A stretch of DNA of 64,000 bases. Origin: Peromyscus leucopus. Taxonomy: Eukaryota > Chordata > Mammalia > Rodentia > Cricetidae. Positions within the stretch are counted from its first letter, which is position 1. Each line of letters starts with the position of its first letter. Shown here piece after piece: positions 21,922-34,330 of this stretch. The notes beneath the pieces are model-generated. The model saw only the letters and a program-made list of their open reading frames with translations. It searched no databases and was not told where the DNA came from. The position numbers and the translations under genes were made by a program. The stretch spans positions 129,600,716 through 129,664,715 of the forward strand of contig NC_051068.1 in the NCBI RefSeq assembly GCF_004664715.2, written 5' to 3'.

Positions 21922-24761
21922 CTATAGAAAAGAGTTTTAAAAATTACTTTTTAAAATCACTATTTCTATATAAAAAACATTCACATGGCAAGATGAACAA
22001 TCACTAACACTAATTAGACAGAAATACTCAGCTGTTTTTAGTATTGTATCAGATATCTATTTATTTAATTATTTTAATGTGTATGGGTATTTTGCTTGCA
22101 TGTGTGCCTGTACACCATGTGCTATGTTTTAAAGAAATATGCGAACTGATGATGAGCAGGGTTGCATCACCACTGGCCAATGCAAAACGTTTTACTAAAA
22201 CTAAAGATATTTGATTATATCTTTGAATCCCAGCCTTCTAAGTTTCTAATGTTTCGTAAAAGTACATTCACTTTTATATTTAATAAATATGTGTATTGAA
22301 TAAATTATTGACTATCTTTTAAATTTCAGGTGTTATGTTCATTGGGATATAGCAATGTTTTTCATCGACAGACCTGAAAGGCAGACAGAATATTCCAGAG
22401 GAAAGAGCCTTCAGCTTGGTGTGAAGAGAGATGAGTGTACATTCTGTCTCTATGATGTTATTCATTTTAATCAGCTTCATTGCCCTTCTAACTTTAGTTT
22501 CCTCATCAATAGCACTAAATCCTTGGGTTGAATACTTTAAATGATGTCATGCATATAACACACAATTCCTCACACCAGAAGTTGTGGTCACTGTTTGCTC
22601 TTTCTGATCTTACTAAAGGCACAATGGGAGCACTTCTGAGTGTTATGTTTATTGACACTTTACCATTTCTGAAAGGGTTTGTACTTGGGGACCCAAGGAA
22701 CTTCTGTCTGTGAGTGTTGAGCGGAGGACACTGCTTTCACCTTTTTGCTGCTTGGGTTACCACTGTGTTCCAGAAGGGAACCTCACACATGATGACATGA
22801 GAGTTGCTGTCAGAAACACACTGTTATACACAACTAGACTGAATCTTGTGTTTGTTTCCTACAAAGCTACTGTAAAACAAATACTAATTGGATTTTCCAA
22901 AATCTTAATTTTTAAGGAAAAAAATCTCACTAATTAAACAACTTCACCTGTCATCTATCTTTAATACACTTTTAGGTATTTATCTAAGCCTCTTTCCTTT
23001 TCCTCCTCTCAAGTTCTCAATTTAATTTTTAATTTTATTCAATTCTTTACATGCTTCAGTGAGCAAACGCTTCACTAGTGAGAGCTCCTTAGCTATCTGA
23101 ATGCTCACACCCCAGTGGCTGTGCTAGTATGATGATGGGGATGTATTCAGTCTTTAAAGGTAAAAAGCTTTGTCAAACCACCTATCTGGAGATGGAAAAA
23201 CTGCTTAGATTATGAATTATTTATTATAAGTAAACATTATGTTATTAAACATAGCAAATTTTGACAACTTAGAAAAAAAACCTAAATTCTAATTCAAAGT
23301 AGCTTTTGTATTGGTATTATGTGTCCTCTAGGTCTAAACCTCATACTCATTTTAGGACTACTTAAAGAAAAATGACAAAAACAAGAAAATCCAAACAAAA
23401 TGTGTCTTAGGGAATCATAAATATTTTTTGACTTGTTCATTTTAAAGTTCATTGTACTGTACTTGATACCCAAAGGATAATTTTAGTTTATGAGGGTAGA
23501 TGGGGAAACACTCCACAACTTAAAAAATTTCCTTTGTGTGTATGGTTTAGATGTGATATCTTCATCCATGGAAGTGAAGGAGTCATGTTCCTGCTTTTAC
23601 AGTGTGAAAGGGAGATCACTCACTCTGTCAGGTGACTTCATCACCCCACTTAGTGTCCTACTCATCCCTGTCAAGAGGCAGGTGCTGAATTACACCCACT
23701 TAGCCATTTTCACAGTTTCAAAATGATCAACCAAAGCTGACAATGATGCTAGAATGTCTTTGGTGTTTGTGAAACATATGTTATAAAAGCAAATACTTTT
23801 GGAAGATACTGAAATAAATATGGATGAAAATCAAAGTCATACAGAATTTTATTCTTTTATCTCATGCATTTATATTGGAAAAATAGTTTATACATTTTCT
23901 ATGACCCCTTCCTAACCTTATCTAGGGTTAGAAAATGCTTTCTAAGACTATCAATTTCTGCACAACACTGCCACATAGGAGCACCACAGTAGAGCTAGCT
24001 AAAACTCCTATGTGATTTCATAGTTTTCATTTTGAAAATAATGGAAAAATATACTTGTCTACAAAGCCCAATGATGGCATGAGACATTTCCAGTAATAAA
24101 TTTAAAAGGTCATAACTATTTTTGAAGTTCTTTAAGTATATATTATTACCCTCAATTATATAAGTTGGTTTCAGAAGCTAGGACAAGTAAAATCTTTGGT
24201 TTAATTTTTATTGTATCAAATATTTATGGAGATAAACATTTCTCCTGTATTCACTATCTATTTCCATTTTATTATAAGCTGCCTGTGCAGTTACCCACAT
24301 ACTTGCCAGTATCATGGTTTTCATGCTCATTTGTAAGGACTCTTTATATATTAAGGATGTTATTTGCTTTTTTATATAATGAAATATTTTCTACTTTATG
24401 TTTTTTGATTTATTCCATCTGAAAAGCATTTAGATGAGAAGCAAAGTCTGTCTACATATTTATAATGCTGTACTTTGCTTCCCGCCTATAAAGAAATTTT
24501 GTCCAAGAGCCACGAACAGCCTCCTCCTGCATTTGTTCATATTATCTGGACTTTCTTTTTTATGTTTAACTTTAATTCACCTAATTTTTTATGATACGTG
24601 AAGACATAACTTTATGTTGATTATTATAGAAAATTTAATTAACATCTATTGTGTACTAACGAGACCCAACTTTAACCAGCACTGCCGCGCACATCCTGGT
24701 ACTGGTGAAACACTTAGCAGAGGCGAAATGAGACAACACAGGTTATATCTCTTATGCTTAC
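21922..24761 (-). other. Lrrc7: Lrrc7 intron between the LPDG and LVKL exons
   Basis: A complete 2840-bp intron, donor gtaagc and acceptor tatag. Apart from a short B2-type SINE fragment at about 22065-22135 it looks unique and AT-rich. Confidence 0.92.
22065..22135 (-). mobile_element. B2-type SINE 3' fragment, minus strand
   Basis: The words atgtgtatgggtattttgct and gtgtgcctgtacaccatgtg match the antisense 3' part of B2/B3 SINEs. Only about 70 bp remain. Confidence 0.6.
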
Positions 24762-24851
24762 CTTCCAAAATTAGCTGGAAGAAATTCAAGGAAGGCATCA
24801 TTCAGGTAGAGCTGGGTCAGGTTAAGAAGCTGTGTGAAGCCATCGGGTAGT
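24762..24851 (-). CDS. Lrrc7: Lrrc7 coding exon, third one in the window
   Basis: This 90-bp exon begins with the base A that completes a Lys codon (AA|A). It encodes [16 protein letters not shown] and [13 protein letters not shown], then ends with AG of an Arg codon. The acceptor follows a tract reading aactcccttttag; the donor is gtaagcataa. It contains one LRR with the [15 protein letters not shown] pattern. Phase is 2 on both sides, so the exon is a multiple of three and could be skipped without a frameshift. The plus-strand open frame overlapping it is its shadow. It lies 11402 bp downstream of the previous exon. Confidence 0.96.
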
Positions 24852-26004
24852 CTAAAAGGGAGTTAAAGTTTTAGTCACTGCATCAATGTTGCTATAGAAA
24901 CAGCAAAAACATCTTAGAGAAGGAAAAAGAGAAATGAAATATGTCTTTAAACTCTCCTTTGGTGTGAGTAATGGAAGAATTTATTGGACATACAATTACA
25001 GCTGGAAGTTTTACAAATTTTGTCTGTTGTTAAAATAAATGATCCCTTCTCCCCCCCATGCTGCTCTCTGAGCTGACACTGATGTCATTGAGAGCTAGAA
25101 TCTCATACTGTTGGCTGCACCTTCTGCACTAGCCAAGACATTCATATGTAAATCTCAAGCCCAATGACCATGTGACTTTGAGATGAACAGACCTTTCCTG
25201 CTACAACAGTCACATCAAGACAGGCGAGGACTTCTCGATGGCATCAGTCATTAACATTTCCCTACAGTTTATCACCATGATGGGGAAGTCTGCTCTATGT
25301 AAAAAATGTGCTCAACTGACTCCAGCTCCAATAGTTTCTCCAATGCCAGCTTAATATGCATATATAGAAGAAAAGTTGGTTTAAGTCCTGTTAATTAAAG
25401 ATGACCAAGATATTCGGAAGATATTTGAATAGAATCATAATGGCTGTAAGTGACATTGAAAAGCAAGAACAACCTTGGTAGAGTTTTAGAAGTTAAATGA
25501 AATAATCATTTGAAACATTAAATCTTTCCCCTTTTTGTTTAATCGAAATATTCTCCAGCAGACTTTTCCTTGGAACAATATTGGATTTTCCTATAACTTT
25601 ATTTCTATTTTAACACTTTACTATCTTTATCTATGGTCTAATCTGGGCTTCATTTTCCTATAAAATATTTCTAAGTTGGCTTCTCCTCACTTTGTCATCT
25701 CCCCTGTGGTGACTGCTCCAGGGTTTCTGGCTGCAGTCATCAGATTTCCTCTGCCCTTCACTCTGAGTCCCAAGCTGCCCACCAACTGCTGTCATCACTG
25801 ACAGACCTTCCCTTAGCTTCTATTGCAGCCTCCTCACTCCACTTCTGGAATATTACATGGGTGTTCCCCCTCATCATCTCTCCCCTTCTGCTCAAACTTT
25901 CTTATGGTTTTTCTATGTAAAACAACAAGTGTTCATAGACAAAGAATGAAGAAACAGAGCTAGTACTGTGGATGCCACCCATGCCTTTCCCTGACCACAT
26001 CTTC

Positions 26005-26132
26005 TAGTTTGTCTCTCTACCGGTAACCCTGGCTATCCTGGAACTCTCTTTGTAGACCAGGCTAGCCTTGAACTCAGAGATCCACCTGCCTCTGCCCCCC
26101 AAGTGCCAAGGCATGTGGCAATTTCTGGCCTA
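26005..26132 (-). mobile_element. B1 SINE, minus strand, diverged
   Basis: Antisense B1 words: ccctggctatcctggaactc, gaccaggctagccttgaact, agagatccacctgcctctgc. The 3' portion of this match (left monomer head) is damaged. Confidence 0.85.
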
Positions 26133-26629
26133 TCTTACAAATTCTTAGATGTTCATTGCTCTATTTTTTTTTTAAAGACTTTTACTGTGTAGCTATTTAG
26201 CTCTCTAAAAAAGAAACCTGTTTGTTGTGGTTGCATGTTATATACATCAAATCACACTGTTTATATTTTTTCTGAGACTTTTTGAAAAAATCAGCTTTAC
26301 ACTCTTCTTTTCAGATTTATTCACTTGGACGGTAAATGTCTGTCTGTCTTAGAAAATCCTATCATTATAAAGACAGAGCACAGCTTGTTTAGCATTTTCC
26401 TGTAAATGAAGGATAGTTATTTCCAGATTTTACCTTTGCGGTCACAAATGTTGCTTCTGTGAAGTCATTTGAACACACATCCCAATGCTCCTTTACTAGA
26501 GGTTGCATAAATGCTGTTCCCGAAAGCAATATTATTGAGTTGTAGGGAATGCAAGTTCGATTTTACTAGGGATAGCCAAATTTTATTCATAGCTCCATCC
26601 TTTTATAACTCAAAGCATCTGTATAGGAG

Positions 26630-26845
26630 CTTCCTTTTTTGTGTCCCTCTTTTCTTTATTTCATGTGTGTGGGTGTTTTGCCGACATATGCCATGTACAC
26701 CATGTGAATACAGTGCCTGAAGAGACCAGAAGGGGGCGTCTGGTCCCCGAAAATCAGAGTGAAAGATTAGGTGTCAATAACAGAATCCAGGTCCTCTGCA
26801 AGAACAGCCTATGGTCTTAATGCCAAGCCATTTCTCCTGCCCCTT
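26630..26845 (-). mobile_element. B2/B3-type SINE, minus strand
   Basis: Antisense order of a B2-like SINE: tgtgtgggtgttttgccgac, gaccagaagggggcgtctgg, aatccaggtcctctgcaaga, ccatttctcctgcccc (tRNA-derived head). Moderately diverged. Confidence 0.85.
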
Positions 26846-27629
26846 TGTTCTTCTTGACACTTGGTTTCATTAGGTTTTTGTTGTTGCTGCTGCTGTTTTT
26901 TTTTAAATCACTTTTGTAAACTTGGTAATGTAATAATTTACTTCTTATTAATACCATGATTGATAATTTAAATGATCAATGACAGTCAAATTTTAATTTT
27001 CATCTTCTGTGGAAAACATATTTATTCATTTTGGTTGTTTTACTGCATCTCTGCCCTGACTGCCAGCCTGTGGCTTTCTGTATATTGAGCCTAACAATGA
27101 CCCCTGCAAGATGGCGTCTTCAGTGAGGGCCTCGGAACACTCTAGGGGCAGTTCTCAGTCACTGTGGAGCAGGCGTGAGCCTCCTCTCTCATCTGCTTTG
27201 TCTACAACTCTGGAGAGTTTTATGCCCTTGAAGCATCCCCCTGAGACTGAGTCCAGTGGAGATCTTGAATGCTTGGTAACACATTTCCTGGGACTGTTGC
27301 CAGCACATTCTGCCTACATCCACTCTAAACAGCTGCTTTTTGTCAACCCAAACGAAACACAGAATTCCCTTCTTGGAAATAATTTTCTTTTATTTTTTTT
27401 ATTAGCACACTGATTATGCAGATGGGCAGGCTTCACAGTGACATCTCCTTACATGTAAGTGTCAGCTACAGATTGTGTCTGCTCCCCCTGCTCCTGTCTC
27501 TATCTCTTCTTAGTCCCTAACAGTTTCTCTTCTACCTTCAAGTCTTCTGGTTTTTCTTTTTATTCATAGTAAAAACTTTTTACCAGACAATTCCAATTTA
27601 TTATTTTATTACTTTTAAAAGTTAAAAAC

Positions 27630-27630
<1 letters not shown>

Positions 27631-27660
<30 letters not shown>

Positions 27661-27662
27661 TA
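27631..27662. repeat. (ATT)n microsatellite
   Basis: About ten att units at the tail side of the adjoining antisense SINE, probably grown from its A-rich end. Confidence 0.97.
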
Positions 27663-27815
27663 TTGTGGGGAGCATGCATGCTATGGTGTGTATGGCTATC
27701 AGAGAACAACTTTGTTTTTTTCCTTCTGTTTTTAAGTGGGTTCTGGGCATTGGGTTCAAGATACCAGATTTGTGAGTCAAATGCTTTACCCACTGAGCCA
27801 GCTCTCTGGCCCTAT
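27663..27815 (-). mobile_element. B2/B3-type SINE, minus strand
   Basis: Ends with the antisense tRNA-derived head, tttacccactgagccagctc then tctggccct. The inner part is diverged. The (ATT)n at its left is the tail side. Confidence 0.7.
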
Positions 27816-27975
27816 TTTTTTTTTTTTTTTTTGAGGCAAACAGTATCTGGCTATACATCCCAGACTGGCCTTGAATTACTATATATATAAAGCTCAGACT
27901 GGTTTCAAAGTGAAATCAGTCCTCTTGCCTCAGTCTTACCAGTACAGGGGGCTACTGGCATGTTACAAGCAGACC
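27816..27975 (-). mobile_element. B1-like SINE with T-rich start, minus strand, old
   Basis: A poly(T) start is followed by gaggcaaacagtatctggct and cccagactggccttgaatta, then cctcagtcttaccagtacag, an aged antisense B1/proto-B1 pattern. It abuts the B2-type SINE. Confidence 0.6.
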
Positions 27976-28624
27976 TGACTACAGCTTTATACACAATAGT
28001 TTGATATGGACTTGTAGTGATTCTTCACAAATTCTCAGAACACTGATTTTACACTTATTATTTCATTCTGCAATTATCTTGCTCCAGCTTGAATTTAGAG
28101 TGGGTCTGTTTTTGGATATAGCTTCCAGGAGGGTATTTTCATAAGTTTATTCTTTAGGGAAAAGGGATTCATGAAAACAAAAAAGGAGGAGAGGAGATGA
28201 TGGGGGCTTTAGAGTGTAGAGACGAGTAGAGACCCCAGGCAGAGGCTGAATTCAAAGTGAATTCATGGGACAGTGTTAGGAGTCAACATCTGAGAATATG
28301 TGTAGGAGACTGCACCTAGAGAGTTTTGAATTCTCACCTTAAAGGTGTGGCCTTGATCCTACAGAAAGCAACTTCAATGAATGGCTACTGTTCTTCATGT
28401 CTCCCTTTCCATGAGCTGGAGCCTGCATGCGTCCTACATGGAAGTTTTCTGGCAGTGGCATGGAGGTTACACAGATTTCTAATGAGACCTGGTCACTGCC
28501 CTTCTTTGATACCACAAAAAGGAATTGGTTATAACTTTAGAGAAAGGAAGAGCCATAAACACATGTAAATATGAAGGAAAGAAAAACCAGACCCTGTCAA
28601 TTTATCTCTACAGTCACTTCTAGA

Positions 28625-28755
28625 TGAGAGTGGAGGCACACTCCTGTAATACTCTTGTGTGTGGTGAGACAGGAGGATTGTGAATTCAAATTTATCTTGT
28701 GCTATCTAACAAGGTTCTGTCTCAGTAAACCAAAGGGAAAAAGCCATTGCTAACA
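28625..28755 (+). mobile_element. Proto-B1-like SINE, plus strand, old
   Basis: Sense order of an aged B1: gagtggaggcacactcctgt, gagacaggaggattgtgaat, caaggttctgtctcagtaaa, then an A-rich end. Confidence 0.6.
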
Positions 28756-29789
28756 AAAAAGACTGAAAACATGAACTTTCTAGCTATGGAAAAGTTTGTA
28801 GTATGGGCCTTCCTCATTCTTCTGTCTGTAGGTGGCAATAAACAGAATCTTATTTTTCACTCTGATCAACAATTTGCTTCCTATTAATGCTTCTATGGCA
28901 CTGTTTGCACAACTTGGAAAGTCATAATGATAGAGAATTTCCATTAGGTTTAAAAATTGACCATGTGAATCTGATTTAAAATAAAAATTTGGACTTACAA
29001 ATATAAATTGTGTGAAAAAAGTATACAAAGTAACATTATTTTAAGCCTAGTTATACACATATGTGCTGACATTTTACATGAGTCTTTCTCCTTAAAAACA
29101 TGGGTGTTGGGGGTGTTGGTTTGGTGTGGTGCATTTATCAGGGCTGTAATTTTTTTTATCCCAAGTCACTTCAATAATAATTCACTGACTAATCACTCTA
29201 CATGAAATTGAAAATTAATCTCTTCTTGTTTTCTGCATAAAGTTCTCACATATCCAGCAGTAAGCTTCTAGCAATTGCTTGTAGTAGCACTGAAAATTTT
29301 CTGTTGTTAGCAAGGATAAATCACATAGTACTTCAGGGTAAGAAGTCTCCTAAACTGCCTCATACTGTACTGTGAAAATATAAACAGTAAGGTGGGTTAG
29401 GTATTATGTTTGTGATATATGTAGTCAGTAAATTTACTCAAGACAACTTTTGGCTTTTATTAACTTTATGGCACAACTGTAGTTTCTAAGGGACTAATCT
29501 CACTGATGAATCCTACTGTTTTCATCTCAGAAAACTATTCAGTGGAAGCCAATATACACAGCAAGGAACATTTGATAGTAAAATGACTTTATGCTCTTTA
29601 AATAATTGATGGTTTTCCACAGTTGGTTGATTTGTTAAAGTAAAAGTGTTGAATATTAAACAATTCTGCTACATGAACATTTTCTTTTTTAACTTCTTGA
29701 ATTAAAATGTATGTGTTCTATCCACAATCGAGGACAGACAACAGAGAACACAGACACTCATACATGCAGAGACACTCAGACATACAGTA

Positions 29790-29912
29790 CTGGGGTGCTG
29801 GAACTAGAGCCCAAAGTCTTGGGTTTGAACTGCAGTTCTGCTAATAGCTGTGTGATCTTTGAAAATAACTTCATTTATCAGACTCAGTTTCCTCACTTGT
29901 GTAATCCTAGCA
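29790..29912 (+). mobile_element. MIR SINE
   Basis: The MIR core and tail words appear in order: tgggtttgaactgcagttct, gctaatagctgtgtgatctt, actcagtttcctcacttgtg. A mammalian-wide ancient SINE, hence present before rodents split. Confidence 0.8.
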
Positions 29913-30664
29913 CCGGTTACTTAGCTGTGTTCCCCAACCAAACTCTCTCTTGTTCTGTGGTGAGGACCAGAAACAACCGCATTTTTCTTGTTAGTCTTTT
30001 TATTACTTCCATATTGACTAGAATGCTGTCTTAAATATTTTTATAACTGCTTATTTTCATCATTGGAGCAAGAATTTTAAGATTGACTACAGACAACTTT
30101 GCTTCAGCCTTCTTTTTTCTTATTGTGTTTTATTTAGAACCTAAGTAAAATGTATTTTAGACACCAGACCTGAATAGACTGGTTAAGCCCCATTGAAGTA
30201 AGTTTTATATTTTGTAATTAAAGAGTTAATGTAAAAACTTCTTCTGTAATTGGGAAAACATTTTATGTATAAATACTTTTATATATAAATGAAATTAACG
30301 TAAGATATACAGAACATTTAGAAAAGTAATAGAAAAGTGAATTGCAACCCCACCTCCTTTACATAGCCCTGATTTGCATTTCATCTGTTTTTTAAAAAAT
30401 ATTTTATTTTTTAACAATAAGAAAATTTGTTTTAACTGCATTTTTATTTCTCCTTTTATTTTACAATTATTTTTCTGCTTTGTTGTATAAATAGTGGCTA
30501 AATAATTTATAGATCATCTTCAGACACTCCTTTGAGTGAAAGAGGGGTTTGTGTTAATTGTGCCCTGGGATGAACACCATGATAAGTAGAGATCATGCTG
30601 TGTAGCCTTTATACCCACAGGATGTTGCACAGTAACATATTACTGGCTTCCATGTCATTGAATT

Positions 30665-30988
30665 CTGAATATTTATTTTTAGTTTATTTCTATCTTATTT
30701 GTATGTTATGTGTGTGTACATGCCCATGAGTGCACATGCAGAGGCCAGAGGAAGACATTAGGTATCTTTCTTTATTACTTTCCATTCTATTCTCTTGGGG
30801 TATGGTCTTTTTCTAAACCAGAAGCTCTCCATTTTGCCAGTCTAGTCTGTCAGAGAGCTCTTAGGATCTGCCTATGTTTGTTCTTCAAAGTTGGTGTTAT
30901 AGACACATGGTGGCACTCCAGCTTCTGTGTGGGAGCTGGGGATTTGAACCAGGTCCTCATGTTTACTGGCCCATCTCCCCAGCCATAT
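30665..30988 (-). mobile_element. B3-type composite SINE, minus strand
   Basis: Starts with antisense B2-tail words (atgtgtgtgtacatgccca), passes gcagaggccagaggaagaca, and ends with gggatttgaaccaggtcctc and cccatctccccagcca. A long, diverged composite of B2- and B1-derived parts. Confidence 0.65.
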
Positions 30989-32101
30989 TCTGAATGTTCT
31001 TAAGAGTTGAAAATATATCTTTGATTCACAGTAACGACGTTTCATAGTGAAAAGAACCAGGGAGTTAAACACTAGTTTCAGTTATTTATTATGGTAAAAG
31101 GCAGCAACAGTAACTGCATACTTAGCGAGGTTGTGGTGGACACTGAAATGAAGTTATGTAGCTAGAGACCAGAGAGACAGGAGGTTCTTCATAAATGCTG
31201 GGCTCTGTTTTCTTACGGAGTAGTTATTTTCAGGTTTATTTTGATTATGTTCACTAACGGCTGAGAGGAAAGCAAAGTAGTGATTCCAAACGCCAGCGTT
31301 TTCATCACTTAATATTTCATAAAAATTTTTAGGAAAAAATTAATGCAGAAAAATCAATAAAAGCAAGTCTATCTTTTGAAAAGACCAATTAAACTTAAAA
31401 ATTGCTCGTCAGAGTGATCAAGCCAAACAATATGACTCAAAGCCAATGATGAAAGAGAGAATAACACCAGACCTACAGAAAGAGAAACAGTGAAGGACCA
31501 AGAAAAACTTAGTGAAAACAGCAAGGCATGACTTGTACAAAGTGCACAGATTCCTGAAAAACTGTTGCTGCTAACATCCCTGAAGGAGATTAGCTATTAA
31601 GGGAAGGCTAACAGTCATAGTGGGAACTCCAGAACTAATAGCTGCACTAGAGAAGTCTACCAATGTCTACTGAAGGGATAGAACTATATCTATGCAAATT
31701 ACTATAGCAGATTGAAGAGAACATTTCCCAACTCACTTCATGAAATCAGTTTTACCTTGATATCAAACTGGACAAAGAAATTAGCAGAAATGTCTGATGG
31801 GTATATCTCATAAAATCAACAGACCAAGCATTAATAGACATTAATAAACCAGAGCAATGGCACATAATAATTCACAATACTCATGACTAAATAGTTTGTC
31901 CTTTGGCAAGCATGATTGACAGGAAACATTGAACAATATCAGTCACCATGAACCCAAGTAATCACAGATTTTACAAATCAGCTTTGACTAAACTCAACAG
32001 CAATGAAAATAAGCACTCTGCAAAACAGATACCAAAGGGATGACAACTCAAGTGTGTGGTGGCCCTGTTGTCTCCTGCATTGACAGGACTGGGGATTTCT
32101 T

Positions 32102-32263
32102 TTTTTTTTTTTTTTTGGTTTTCTGAGACAGGGTTTCTCTGTGTAGCTTTGCGCCTTTCCTGAGACTCACTTGGTAGCCAAGGCTGGCCTCGAACTCACA
32201 GAGATCCGCCTGGCTCTGCCTCCCGAGTGCTGGGATTAAAGGCATGTGCCACCACCGCCCGGC
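32102..32263 (-). mobile_element. B1 SINE, young copy, minus strand
   Basis: Nearly identical to the B1 at 3113-3276, including the ttgcgcctttcct segment. The perfect 17-bp target duplication aggactggggatttctt lies at 32085-32101 and 32264-32280. It has a poly(T) start on the plus strand. Confidence 0.96.
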
Positions 32264-32821
32264 AGGACTGGGGATTTCTTATCAGCTAACAGAACATGGC
32301 TGTACAATAGGGTGCCATGTTCATAATCATCTTCTTGACTCATCCTCACTTGGTGTTGACTTTGAGGAAGCCAGATGCTAGGTAGCAAGTGGATCTGGAA
32401 ATAATTATCCAGTAGGGAGATGTTCCCTTTAGAAGTCCAGAGTGTCTTTAGAGGTGGCCAGCAGAAATCTGGGATCTCTGCTTACTATGTGAGGAGGGAA
32501 TTCTCCAACAGTCCAACTGAGCTCTGGAATGGATTCTTGCCCACCTACGTCCCCTGAAAATAGTGTTCAACTCTTTCCTTGGCTCCTGGAGGTGAGAGTG
32601 TGAACCAGCAGCTGAGACTGGCCATGCACAAATTCCTGAACCAGAAACTCTGAGAAATGACTGTACACAATGAACAAGCTGCTGAGTTTATGGCCATTTA
32701 TTACACAGAAGGAAACTAACATAGATTTTGGTACTTGGAATAAAATCTCTGCTATAACAGCCTCCACAAAATGTGGAGCGGCTTTGGAACACAGAACAGA
32801 CTGTTAAAATCCAGAAGCAGA

Positions 32822-32862
32822 AAAACAAACAAACAAACAAACAAACAAGCAAACAGACACAA
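32822..32862. repeat. (CAAA)n tract
   Basis: About eight aaac units with two point changes; no SINE body adjoins it. Confidence 0.95.
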
Positions 32863-33379
32863 GTACAGGCCAGGACAGACAGAGGCTGCATTTTCCTGTA
32901 TGACTCTCACTTGGAAGACCTGTCAGTGAGGGTGTCAATGGAAGTGAAGATGGTTATGGGACATTTCCTTAACCTGACAGAGGGTATATGTGAGAAAATA
33001 AGAAGTAACATCAGATAATGAAAAACCGACAGTGCTGTCTGTTTTTACTTCTTTATTCAACGTGAGAAGCAGTCCTACGAGACAAATAAGGCAAGAAAAG
33101 TCAATATTCAGCAAGTAGATAAAAATGACGAAAATGGACAAATTCACAGACAACATGATTGCTTACACAGAACCCCTCCCCAAGTGTTCAGAAACAGTTC
33201 AGTGGAATTAAGAGACAAAGTTTAGCTAGTTTTACAGGTTATAACATAAATATATAAAAATCTATTGTATTTATATATATGGCAAAAACAAATGGAATAA
33301 TAAAAAATATCCATAGTAGCATAAAAAATAAACTCATGGGAATAAATATGTATTATTTACATGTAAAACTCTACAGAAA

Positions 33380-34330
33380 TGGATAAAAGAAAACAAAAGA
33401 TATGAAAAAGATTTAGAGATATTTTTAGAGTTTAGCTTCTCAATATTTCTGAGATATTAATTCTAGCCAAATTGACCTGCTTATTCAATGCAATCTCTGT
33501 CAAAATCATGGAAGACATTTATATCTTTGAAGAAACTGGGAAGTTGATTGTGAAATTTATAAAGCAAAAGACATTGGCTAATTTGTGTGATCATGATAAA
33601 GGAGAAAGTTAATGAGGACTCATATTACCCGGCTTCATGGTTTACAGTGCAGCTGTAGTAATTGAGAGAGTATTAATGATGTAAAGATAGGCATATAGGT
33701 TGGTGTAACATAACAGAAAGCACAAATGGATGCAAATACATATAACCAGTTAATTTTCATTGGAGGCACCGGCAGCCCTATTCAGGGTGGGCACCATTCC
33801 TAATAACAGATTGGGAGCAGTTGGATACTCAGACATCAGAGAAAAGCCCATTGACCATTAAGCCCTGCTGATATGCAGTGGCCAGCTCTTGTACAAACCA
33901 TAAGCCAACGGGAAACCTTGAGCTACAAAAGATCCAGAGCAAAGCTTCAGAGAAATGAGCAGGACTCTGAGTTTTGAAAAATTTTCTTAGGCAGGAAGCT
34001 AGAATGCATGCTATTAAACAGGACTTCATACAAACATAAAAGCCTCTCTATGAAGGGTGCTATTTAGAGAGTGAAGGAACAAACCACAGAACTGGGACTC
34101 ATACTTCACTTGGAATCTGAAAATAACTTATAATTCTGCATTAACAAGGCAAAGTCCAGAAAAAATTTGAATCACTGCCAAAGAAACAATATATTTAATT
34201 AATACACAGAGAAATATGCTGAGTGGACACTATAAATATAAATTAAAACCACAAGGAGATAGCACATGTATTAGACTGACTGAAATTGCAGAAATGAGAA
34301 CTTATAACAGTGGATGATGGTGAAAAAACA
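33380..34330 (+). mobile_element. Ancient LINE-1 ORF2 remnant
   Basis: Plus-strand words of mammalian LINE-1 ORF2 survive in order: ttcaatgcaatctctgtcaa near 33486, and tataaattaaaaccacaagg followed by agatagcacatgtattagac near 34237. Frames are destroyed. The segment between is only loosely recognisable. Confidence 0.6.

Noticed and set aside
24614..24850. 78-residue plus-strand open frame
   Set aside because: It is the complement of the real Lrrc7 exon at 24762-24851.
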